The notes under the pieces: model-generated
The model's database searches: none
What the model was told of the DNA's origin: nothing
The model's input: the letters and a program-made list of their open reading frames with translations, nothing else
Position numbers and translations under genes: made by a program
In this document: piece after piece, positions 25,939 through 33,104 of the stretch
How positions within the stretch are numbered: the first letter of the stretch is position 1
How the letters are laid out: each line of letters begins with the position of its first letter
NCBI RefSeq assembly: GCF_014645815.1
Contig: NZ_BMML01000001.1
Span: 186,001 to 250,000, forward strand
DNA from: Streptomyces fuscichromogenes
Lineage (GTDB): Bacteria; Actinomycetota; Actinomycetes; Streptomycetales; Streptomycetaceae
Length of the DNA: 64,000 nt
Reading direction: 5' to 3'

Positions 25939-27300
25939 ATGGACAAGCAGCAGGAGTTCGTGCTCCGGACCTTGGAGGAGCGCGACATCCGGTTCGTACG
26001 CCTGTGGTTCACGGACGTGCTGGGCTTCCTCAAGTCCGTCGCGGTGGCCCCGGCCGAGCTTGAACAGGCCTTCGACGAGGGCATCGGCTTCGACGGCTCC
26101 GCGATCGAGGGCTTCGCCCGGGTCTACGAGTCCGACATGATCGCCAAGCCGGATCCGTCCACCTTCCAGGTCCTCCCGTGGCGCGCCGAGGCCCCCGGCA
26201 CGGCCCGCATGTTCTGCGACATCCTCATGCCGGACGGCTCCCCGTCCTTCGCGGACCCGCGGTACGTGCTGAAGCGCGCCCTGGCCCGCACCTCCGACCT
26301 GGGCTTCACCTTCTACACCCACCCGGAGATCGAGTTCTTCCTCCTGAAGGACCGCCCGATGGATGGTTCCCGCCCCACCCCGGCCGACAACTCCGGCTAC
26401 TTCGACCACACCCCGACCAACGTCGGCATGGACTTCCGCCGCCAGGCGATCACCATGCTGGAGTCGATGGGCATCTCGGTCGAGTTCTCCCACCACGAGG
26501 GCGCCCCCGGCCAGCAGGAGATCGACCTGCGCTACGCCGACGCGCTCTCCACGGCCGACAACATCATGACGTTCCGCCTTGTCATGAAGCAGGTGGCGCT
26601 GGAGCAGGGCGTCCAGGCGACCTTCATGCCGAAGCCGTTCTCCGAGCACCCCGGCTCCGGCATGCACACCCACCTCTCCCTCTTCGAGGGCGACCGCAAC
26701 GCGTTCTACGAGTCGGGCGCGGAGTTCCAGCTCTCCAAGGTCGGCCGTTCCTTCATCGCGGGCCTGCTGAAGCACGCGGCGGAGACCGCGGCGGTCACCA
26801 ACCAGTGGGTGAACTCCTACAAGCGCATCTGGGGCGGCTCCGAGCGCACGGCGGGTGCCGGCGGCGAGGCCCCGTCCTACATCTGCTGGGGCCACAACAA
26901 CCGCAGCGCCCTGGTCCGCGTCCCGATGTACAAGCCCGGCAAGACGGGCTCGGCGCGCGTCGAGGTCCGCTCCATCGACTCCGGCGCCAACCCGTACCTG
27001 GCCTACGCCGTCCTCCTCGCCGCCGGCCTCAAGGGCATCGAGGAGGGCTACGAGCTCCCGCCGGGCGCCGAGGACGACGTCTGGGCCCTCTCCAACGCCG
27101 AGCGCCGCGCCATGGGCATCGAGCCCCTCCCGCAGAACCTCGGCGAGGCCCTGACCCTCATGGAGAACAGCGACCTGGTCGCCGACACGCTCGGCGAACA
27201 CGTCTTCGACTTCTTCCTGCGCAACAAGCGCCAGGAGTGGGAGGAGTACCGCAGCGAGGTCACCGCCTTCGAGCTGCGGAAGAACCTGCCGGTGCTGTAG
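25939..27300 (+). CDS. glnA2: Glutamine-synthetase-like ligase GlnA2
   Basis: A 453-residue GS type-I fold enzyme. Landmarks: GFDGSAIEGFARVYESDM (latch/Asp region), YTHPEIEFFLL and PGQQEIDLRYADAL (metal Glu residues), SGMHTHLSLF (ATP/metal His), and the NNRSALVRVPMYKPGKTGSARVEVRS segment. The sequence matches the actinobacterial GlnA2 type, reported in S. coelicolor as a gamma-glutamylpolyamine synthetase rather than true glutamine synthetase. In line with this, the adenylylation loop NLYDLP is replaced by LPPGAEDDVWAL without the target tyrosine. ATG 25939 is chosen; ATG 25924 lacks a spaced ribosome site. A strong terminator follows. Confidence 0.88.
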   Translation: MDKQQEFVLRTLEERDIRFVRLWFTDVLGFLKSVAVAPAELEQAFDEGIGFDGSAIEGFARVYESDMIAKPDPSTFQVLPWRAEAPGTARMFCDILMPDGSPSFADPRYVLKRALARTSDLGFTFYTHPEIEFFLLKDRPMDGSRPTPADNSGYFDHTPTNVGMDFRRQAITMLESMGISVEFSHHEGAPGQQEIDLRYADALSTADNIMTFRLVMKQVALEQGVQATFMPKPFSEHPGSGMHTHLSLFEGDRNAFYESGAEFQLSKVGRSFIAGLLKHAAETAAVTNQWVNSYKRIWGGSERTAGAGGEAPSYICWGHNNRSALVRVPMYKPGKTGSARVEVRSIDSGANPYLAYAVLLAAGLKGIEEGYELPPGAEDDVWALSNAERRAMGIEPLPQNLGEALTLMENSDLVADTLGEHVFDFFLRNKRQEWEEYRSEVTAFELRKNLPVL

Positions 27301-27333
27301 GGCCCGGGTTCGGCAGGTGTCCTGCCGGGGCGA

Positions 27334-27369
27334 CGAGGGGGGCGACGGTCACGGCCGTCGCCCCCCTCG
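27334..27369 (+). terminator. Terminator after the GlnA2-type gene
   Basis: A 15-bp perfect stem (CGAGGGGGGCGACGG at 27334-27348 with its complement at 27355-27369) and a 6-nt loop. Confidence 0.85.
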
Positions 27370-27431
27370 TGCCGGGCGGGCCGACCCGGGAACCGGTCTG
27401 CCGGAGGTCCGGGCGCGCCTACGCTGACGTC

Positions 27432-28691
27432 GTGACCTCGAACCGGCTCGCCGACGAGCTGCTGCTATGGGCCATGGAACAGAGTGAGGGCAGTCCCGCG
27501 CGCTGGATGCGCCTCGGCGCATGGCGGCGGAGTCGTGCTCAGGACGTGCCGTCCGACTCGGAGGCCCGACAGGCCGTCCGCTACCTGGAGACGGACGGCT
27601 GGGCCCTCGCGCGGGCCGACGTGGAGTTCGCCCTGACCCCAAAGGGGTGCGCGGAGGGCTTACGGCGGCAGCGCGCCGTCCGCGACATCGTGCAGCGCCT
27701 GCACCATGCCGAGAACGCCGTGCTGGTATGGGCTTTCGGCAGCCGTGCGGGGCACGGCGACGCGGTTTCGCTCTCCTCGTTCGTCGGCTCGGAGGCGGGC
27801 TGCTTCTGGGGCACTCCGCTGACGGACGCGGAGGCGCAGGAGGCCGCGACCGGTCTCGCGGACCTGGGCCTGATCACGCTGATCGAGGGCCCCGAACACC
27901 TGGTGCGGCTCACCTCGCGGGGGGAAGCCTGCGTGAAGTCCCGTGAGCATCCTCGTGCCCACGGCCGTGAGAACCGGCCCCAGATGGTCCAGAACGTCTT
28001 CGCGGGAGGCGTGGGCGGTCAGGGGGCCAACGTCGCGCAACACCCCGTGGAGCCCGGTGGTGACGGACGGCCGGCGCCGCGCCGTGGACCGTCCTCGGTC
28101 ACCACCCGACGCCGGCTGGTGGCGGGCTCCGTCACTCTCGCGCTGGCGGCGGTCGGCATCGGCGTGGCCCTGTGGACGAACCTCCCTTCGACGGGCGCGT
28201 CGGCCTCACCCAAGGATCCGAAGAGCTCTTCCTCGCCTCCGCACTCGCCTCCGCCCTCGACGCCGCCCTCGACCCCGACTTCGACCCCGACTTCGACCCC
28301 GGCTTCGTCCTCCGACTCGTCCGCGGTTCCGCCCCCGGTCGTGCCCTGTGTGGGCACCTGCCGTGACATCAAACTGGGCGGATCCCGCCAGTTCGACATC
28401 GAGACATGGGGTGCCGCGGAGAGCGGGGACCTGGAAGCCGCCACCCAGAACCGGGACGACTACCGGCTTCGCCCGCGCGGCGGAGCCCGTCTCGCCCCGT
28501 TCCCCGGAGGCGGGGAGCTGGATGCCGCGCACTGTCCGAAGGACCGGGCCGCGTACTTCACCGACACGATCGCGGCTCCGCCCATGATGCGGTTCTGTCT
28601 GTTCACCGCCGAGGGCACACGCGTCATGTTCATGCGTCAGGACGCCTACCTGCCGTACCGCCTGTTCCGCGCCTCGGTGCTGACGCGGTGA
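27432..28691 (+). CDS. Tandem winged-helix, single-pass membrane protein of unknown function
   Basis: A 419-residue protein I do not recognise. Order: two similar winged-helix-like units in the cytoplasm (about 5-85 and 88-172; each ends in a wing plus LTxxG and a basic helix), a Gly/Gln/Asn motif at 184-203 (core VQNVFAGGVGGQG), a basic stretch, one transmembrane helix (about 229-248), a Pro/Ser/Thr-rich linker (252-303) and an external domain of about 110 residues with four cysteines (PCVGTC, AHCPK, RFCLF). This is the build of a membrane-bound regulator. The next gene carries the same Gly/Gln motif. GTG 27432 is the most upstream plausible start; ATG 27474 is an alternative. Confidence 0.7.
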   Translation: MTSNRLADELLLWAMEQSEGSPARWMRLGAWRRSRAQDVPSDSEARQAVRYLETDGWALARADVEFALTPKGCAEGLRRQRAVRDIVQRLHHAENAVLVWAFGSRAGHGDAVSLSSFVGSEAGCFWGTPLTDAEAQEAATGLADLGLITLIEGPEHLVRLTSRGEACVKSREHPRAHGRENRPQMVQNVFAGGVGGQGANVAQHPVEPGGDGRPAPRRGPSSVTTRRRLVAGSVTLALAAVGIGVALWTNLPSTGASASPKDPKSSSSPPHSPPPSTPPSTPTSTPTSTPASSSDSSAVPPPVVPCVGTCRDIKLGGSRQFDIETWGAAESGDLEAATQNRDDYRLRPRGGARLAPFPGGGELDAAHCPKDRAAYFTDTIAAPPMMRFCLFTAEGTRVMFMRQDAYLPYRLFRASVLTR

Positions 28692-28805
28692 GTCAACGGC
28701 CCGAACGGGAAAGCCCATTTGAGTGTATTCCGGAGATATGCCGGTCCCTTCGCCCTAACATCGGGCGGTGACAGCGGCGCGTTCGCGGACAACGGGAGAC
28801 CAGCG

Positions 28806-29147
28806 GTGAGCGACAACCAGAACCCGGCACCGGTATTCACCCAGAACATCTACCGAGGCGGCACGGGAGCACAGGGAATGGAGGTGACCCAGAACATCGG
28901 GGCCGCGCCCGCGGATCTCATGAACCTGGTCCTCCAACTGCGCAACCTCGGCAGCCACCTGCGGGACGACCAGCAGGCCGGGTTCGCCGCGGACGTCGAG
29001 ATCCTGGAGGACCCGGAGCAGCAGGCGACGCCCAGGCTCGGGGCCTGGCAGCGCATCAAGAACGCGTTGGCGCAGGGCGGCGCGAACGTGGCGACGGCCG
29101 GCATCGTCGCCGCCGGCGAGCAGATCGTCTCCTCCCTCACGAACTGA
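28806..29147 (+). CDS. Small protein with amyloid-like Gly/Gln motif, partner of the preceding gene
   Basis: A 113-residue protein of unknown function. Residues 11-30 (core FTQNIYRGGTGAQG, then VTQN) repeat the pattern QN-[VI]-[FY]-x-GG-x-G-x-QG-xx-V-x-Q found in the upstream gene. This is followed by a helical section and an Ala/Gly-rich amphipathic C-terminus (ALAQGGANVATAGIVAAGEQIV). The layout (short Gly/Gln/Asn motif plus helical bundle) recalls small effector-associated proteins with amyloid signalling motifs, but this is inference. GTG 28806 has GGGAG 6 nt upstream. A possible -10 (TAACAT, 28756) gives it its own promoter. Confidence 0.65.
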   Translation: MSDNQNPAPVFTQNIYRGGTGAQGMEVTQNIGAAPADLMNLVLQLRNLGSHLRDDQQAGFAADVEILEDPEQQATPRLGAWQRIKNALAQGGANVATAGIVAAGEQIVSSLTN

Positions 29148-29175
29148 CCGGGCACAGCGCGGAGTTCGCGACTCC

Positions 29176-30195
29176 TCAGGGGATGTACGCCGGTGACACC
29201 GCCGAGACGCCGATGCGGTGGGGGGTGCCCGTGCCGTTCGCCGGGATCGTGTACAGGTCGGCGCCGTAGTCGCCCGGGAGGGCGTAGACGAGTGTGCTGT
29301 TGTTCTTCCAGACCGCCTGGTCGTCCACGCTGCGCGGCTCGGCGAGGGGGGTTTCGCGCATCGTCCTCAGGTCGAGGACGTACAGGCGCCACGGGGCGTC
29401 CTTCGGGAGGCCCTGCACCCGTTTCTTGTACGCGATGCGGGTGCCGTCGGGGGAGAGGGACGGGCATTCGACGTCGGTGTGGAGGGTGGTGACCGTGCGG
29501 GTGGTGAGGTCGCCTCGGACCAGGTATGTCGTGCCCTTCGTCGCCAGGGTCGCGTAGAAGGTGGCGTCGTCCGACGCGAACGTCACACCCCAGAAGTTGA
29601 CGTCCGGGGACCGGTAGGGGCGGCCGTCCCTGATGATCCGGAACGTCTCCAGGGACGGGATCAGGGTGCCCGTGCGGGTGTCGGCGATCGCCGTGCGGGT
29701 CGAGAAGTTCGTGCCCGCGTACGAGTCGCCGCCCACGAACGCGGTCCAGGCCGCGTAGTGGCCGGTGGGGGAGACCCGGGCCCGGGACGGGATGCCCGGG
29801 ACGTCGTAGTGGGCCCGTTCCCTCAGGTGCGCGTCCAGGATCAGGGCCCGGTAGGTGTCCGAGACCGGGCCGTGCACGGCTTGCAGGCAGACGCCGGTGC
29901 CGGCGGCCGCGTAGAAGCGCAGGCATTTCACGCCCGACGCGGTGCGCGGGCCGGAGGGGTCGTTGGCCGGGACCGTCGCCAGTTCGTCGCGGTGCGGGCC
30001 CCAGGCCATGTTGCGGAAGATCATGCGGCCGGGGGTCGTCAGCGTCACCGTCCCCGGGGTGACCTTCGGGCCGCCCGCCCGGGTGTGGTCGCGGCGCTCC
30101 GCACGGGCGGAGGCGTGCAGGACGGAGGCCAGGGCCACGGCCGTCAGGACCGCGAGTGCCGAGAGGAGGACCAGGAGGCGGGAGCGGACGGTCAT
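29176..30195 (-). CDS. Membrane-anchored TolB/WD40-like beta-propeller protein
   Basis: A 339-residue protein with one N-terminal hydrophobic segment (residues 5-27, signal anchor) and an external region with repeated strand motifs of TolB/WD40-like propellers, for example MAWGPHRDELATV, ARVSPTGHYAAWTAF, FASDDATFYAT and PSLSPDGTRIAYKK. No catalytic residues are seen. The ATG overlaps the stop of the MFS gene upstream (ATGA at 30192-30195), so the two are translated together. A sensor or envelope-scaffold role is possible. Confidence 0.75.
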   Translation of the reverse strand: MTVRSRLLVLLSALAVLTAVALASVLHASARAERRDHTRAGGPKVTPGTVTLTTPGRMIFRNMAWGPHRDELATVPANDPSGPRTASGVKCLRFYAAAGTGVCLQAVHGPVSDTYRALILDAHLRERAHYDVPGIPSRARVSPTGHYAAWTAFVGGDSYAGTNFSTRTAIADTRTGTLIPSLETFRIIRDGRPYRSPDVNFWGVTFASDDATFYATLATKGTTYLVRGDLTTRTVTTLHTDVECPSLSPDGTRIAYKKRVQGLPKDAPWRLYVLDLRTMRETPLAEPRSVDDQAVWKNNSTLVYALPGDYGADLYTIPANGTGTPHRIGVSAVSPAYIP

Positions 30196-31604
30196 ACTGC
30201 GGCCTTTCGGAGGGGTCGGAGCGTGAGGGCGTACGCCGCGCACCCCGCCAGGGCCACCGCCGACACGCTCAGCGCCGTACGGTCGCCCCACAGCGTCCAC
30301 GCCGCCCCGAACCCCAGTGAGCAGGCGAAACGCGCCGCCGCCTGGCCCGTCTGGACCAGCGCCAGGCCCGACGAGCGCAGCGCCTCGGGGACGCTGTCCG
30401 ACGCGGCCGCCATCAGGACACCGTCGGTCGCCGCGTAGAACGTGCCGTGCAGGGCCAGCACGGCGTAGGGGAGGGCGGTGCCGTGCCAGGACGTCAGCAG
30501 CAGCGCGTACGCGAGCAGCAGGGCCGCGTGACCGGTCAGGAAGACGCGCCAGCGGCCCCAGCGGTCGGCCAGGCGGCCCAGCGGGACGGCCAGGAGGAGG
30601 AACGCGGCCGCAGTGCCGAGGGGCAGGAGGGCGAACCAGCGGTCCGGGACCCCGAGCCGGCGTTGCAGCAGCAGGTAGACGAAGGAGTCGCTCACCGTCG
30701 CGAGGCCCAGGAGCAGGGCACAGACGGTGATGCGGCGCAGGTCGCGGTCGGCGAGGAGGCCGATTGCCGCGCGCAGGGTGGGGCGCGGGGCTGGGCGCGG
30801 GGCCGGGGCCGGGCGCGCGCCGGGAGCGGATGCCTCCGTACGGTCGCCGTCCGGTACGGGCTTCGTGCGGTTGCGGTCCGGTACGGGCTTCGTGCGGTCG
30901 CCGTCCGGTACGGGCTTCGTACGGTCGACCCCCGGTACGGCCCCGGCGCGGCCGTCGCCCGGTACGAACAGGACCAGGATCAGCACGCCCAGCACCGCCA
31001 CGCAGAAGCTCACCGTGAACACCGCGTCGTAGCCGTCCACCGTCGCCCGGAGGATGAGAAACGCGGCCAGGGGGCCGAGCAGGGCGCCCGCCGTGTCCAT
31101 CGCCCGGTGCACACCGAAGGCGCGGCCCCGGGTCCCGGGGGTGCTGGAGAGCGAGATCAGGGCGTCCCGGGGAGCCGTGCGCAGGCCCTTGCCGGTGCGG
31201 TCCGCCGCCAGGATCAGGCCGATGGGGGTGAGGGTGTGGGCGATCAGCAGCAGGGGTTTGCAGAGTGCCGAGAGGGCGTAGCCCGCACCGGCCACCCACT
31301 TGTGGCGGCCGCCGCCACGGTCGGCCAGATGGCCGCCGGCCAGGCGTACGACCGCCGAGAAGCCGTTGTAGACGCCGTCGAGGAGACCGAAGCCCAGCGG
31401 GGACAGACCCAGGCCCGCCACCAGGTACAGCGGGAGGACCGCCGTGACCATCTCGGAGGACACGTCCGTGACCAGGCTGACGGTGCCGAGGGCGAGGACG
31501 GTGGGCGCGATCGTGGTGCGGTACCGCCCGGCCGGTGCGGGCCGGGCGGTACCTGCCACGGACGCCGTCGTCGCGGTGTTCGCGCGGCTGTCCGCTACGT
31601 ACAC
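30192..31604 (-). CDS. MFS transporter with repeat-bearing central loop
   Basis: A 470-residue membrane protein with 12 helices. Motif A-like region: GGHLADRGGGRHKWVAG; a second copy is GRLADRWGRWRVFLTG. The central cytoplasmic loop (residues 217-275) is abnormally long and contains about three and a half copies of a nine-residue repeat, DRTKPVPDG. Substrate unknown. The start is GTG 31604, 1 nt after the stop of the phosphoesterase gene (TGA at 31606-31608), and the stop overlaps the next start, so the three genes appear to be one transcript. Confidence 0.85.
   Translation of the reverse strand: MYVADSRANTATTASVAGTARPAPAGRYRTTIAPTVLALGTVSLVTDVSSEMVTAVLPLYLVAGLGLSPLGFGLLDGVYNGFSAVVRLAGGHLADRGGGRHKWVAGAGYALSALCKPLLLIAHTLTPIGLILAADRTGKGLRTAPRDALISLSSTPGTRGRAFGVHRAMDTAGALLGPLAAFLILRATVDGYDAVFTVSFCVAVLGVLILVLFVPGDGRAGAVPGVDRTKPVPDGDRTKPVPDRNRTKPVPDGDRTEASAPGARPAPAPRPAPRPTLRAAIGLLADRDLRRITVCALLLGLATVSDSFVYLLLQRRLGVPDRWFALLPLGTAAAFLLLAVPLGRLADRWGRWRVFLTGHAALLLAYALLLTSWHGTALPYAVLALHGTFYAATDGVLMAAASDSVPEALRSSGLALVQTGQAAARFACSLGFGAAWTLWGDRTALSVSAVALAGCAAYALTLRPLRKAAV
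30834..30926. repeat. 27-bp tandem repeats inside the MFS gene
   Basis: About 3.5 copies of a 27-bp unit with GGTACGGGCTTCGT core. The length is a multiple of three, so copy-number change keeps the frame. Encodes the DRTKPVPDG repeats. Confidence 0.85.
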
Positions 31605-31605
31605 G

Positions 31606-32505
31606 TCAGGACGCCCAGATCCCGGTGATGTCGGACGCGGACGCCGCGTTGCCCGCGTGCGCGCTCAGGCCCTGGCCGTCCTCCAGGGTGCGCAGCAGGT
31701 CGTAGTGGTCGTAGGTGGTGGCCGAGGTCGAGCCGGCCGTGACCGGCTGGCCGTACAGGACCGTCGGGATGCGGTTGCCGGCCAGCCGGTTGTCCTCGTC
31801 CATGGTGACGACGAGGAGGCTGTTGTGGGTCTTGGCCCAGGTCGCGTACGCGCCCAGGTTGTTCTTCAGCCAGGTGTCACCGGTGGACACCGAGCAGTCG
31901 TGCATGTCGCTGCACAGGTTCGGGGTCACGAAGGACAGCTGGGGGAGGGTGGAGTAGTCGGTCGGGAACTGGGCGAACGTCTTCGCGGTCGACGTCGGTA
32001 CGTTGCTGAAGCCGAACCACGGGTTGTGCTTCTGCGCGTAGTTGCCGCTGCTGCACGTGGTCGAGCCCTGGCTGGGCAGGGTCTCGTTGTAGCTGGCCCA
32101 GGTGCGGCCGGCCGCGAGCTGCTCGGAGGCGAGGTTGGCCGCGGAGGAGAAGCCGGGCGTGACGCAGCTGTCGTCGGTGATGCCCTGGGTGGAGCCCGAG
32201 AACATCGCGTAGTAGTTGGGCTGGCTCGGGTGGGTCTCGGCGTACATCTGGGTCAGGTTGGCGCCGCCGGAGACCAGCGAGTTGATGTACGGGGCGCTGG
32301 AGGAGCCGATGACCTGGCTGTAGGCGTGGTTCTCGAAGACCACGACGATCACGTGGTCCGGGGTCGGTACGGCGCTCGCGGCCTGCGCGGACGTGCCGCC
32401 GAGCCCGGTCCACAGACCGATCGCGGCCGCGGTGAAGGCGGTGGCGGAGGCCACCGCCGTACGGGCACGGCGCAGCTTCCCAGAACGTGCGGGACTGCCG
32501 GACAC
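31606..32505 (-). CDS. Secreted phosphoesterase (acid phosphatase / phospholipase C-like)
   Basis: A 299-residue secreted enzyme of the phosphoesterase family (alkaline-phosphatase superfamily, like AcpA and non-haemolytic phospholipase C). Signal peptide: about residues 1-43 (RRARTAV lead, hydrophobic core, end near AQA-AS). Motifs: HVIVVVFENHAYSQV (metal/nucleophile strand), THPSQPNYYAMFSG, NLCSDMHDCSV, LLVVTMDEDN and the last TYDHYDLLRTLED. GTG 32505 has GGAGG 5 nt upstream. The open frame continues upstream without a stop into a broken PPOX gene, but the internal signal peptide argues against a real fusion. Confidence 0.85.
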   Translation of the reverse strand: MSGSPARSGKLRRARTAVASATAFTAAAIGLWTGLGGTSAQAASAVPTPDHVIVVVFENHAYSQVIGSSSAPYINSLVSGGANLTQMYAETHPSQPNYYAMFSGSTQGITDDSCVTPGFSSAANLASEQLAAGRTWASYNETLPSQGSTTCSSGNYAQKHNPWFGFSNVPTSTAKTFAQFPTDYSTLPQLSFVTPNLCSDMHDCSVSTGDTWLKNNLGAYATWAKTHNSLLVVTMDEDNRLAGNRIPTVLYGQPVTAGSTSATTYDHYDLLRTLEDGQGLSAHAGNAASASDITGIWAS

Positions 32506-32642
32506 ATCAACCTCCGGTGCTGGGGAAGGGAGGGACTGGTGGCGGTGCGGACTGAGCATGCACACGCCAATAATCCCCGCCCCGACCGCGCTCGGCCAGA
32601 CAGATGAAGACCCGATGAACTGCTGGACCGGAAGAGCCTGCT

Positions 32643-32982
32643 CCCCCTTCGTCCGGCCGAACGGCTCGCCCTTGCCGAAACCGAGGACCCCGCGCGGCGT
32701 GACGGCGAAGACCGGGGCCCGCCCCGGCCCGTGGTGGAAGTACCCGTCCGGGTTCCCGGCGAGGTTCGCCGCCTTCCGCTCGTCGAGGCCGGTGGCGAAG
32801 TGCGGGGCGCCGTCGTGCCACACCGCGACCGGCGGGGCGACGTGCGGGCGCCCGTCCGGGCGTACCGGCGGGATCCAGAACGGCTCGGACCCCGTCAGGA
32901 TCCTCTCCGCCCCGGACCGGTCGTGGGCCGTTGTGCCCTCGCTGCTGCAGCGGGCGTCCAGCGTGCCCTCGGGCCCGCGCAT
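32643..32982 (-). pseudogene. Broken PPOX-family flavoprotein gene
   Basis: Residues 1-78 match the N-terminal half of pyridoxamine-phosphate-oxidase-like proteins (RPDGRPHVAPPVAVWHDG, then DERKAANLAGNP). The frame then jumps, near 32748, to the C-terminal part (DGYFHHGPGRAPVFAVTPRG, GFGKGEPF), so about 60 residues of the barrel are missing in frame. The usual end (SQTRWRF) is also lost; the reading frame continues into the phosphoesterase gene. The start is intact, with GAGGAGG 4 nt before the ATG at 32980-32982. It probably no longer binds FMN. Confidence 0.65.
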
Positions 32983-33104
32983 GATGCCTCCTCGGGTCGC
33001 TCACCGGTACGGACCGCGATCCGGCCGGAAACTCATCGGCGCTCGTGCGGGGGTCTCCGGTTAGGCTCGGGCGGGAACGACCTTGATCCGGAGGGAGGCC
33101 GCGG

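Noticed and set aside
28019..28444. Minus-strand frame with Glu/Gly repeats (GVEVGVEGGVEGG)
   Set aside because: It is the antisense of the Pro/Ser/Thr linker of the membrane regulator.
31606..32982. A single 458-residue PPOX-phosphoesterase fusion protein
   Set aside because: The phosphoesterase has its own GGAGG and start followed at once by a signal peptide, and the PPOX part lacks its centre; coincidental frame agreement is simpler.
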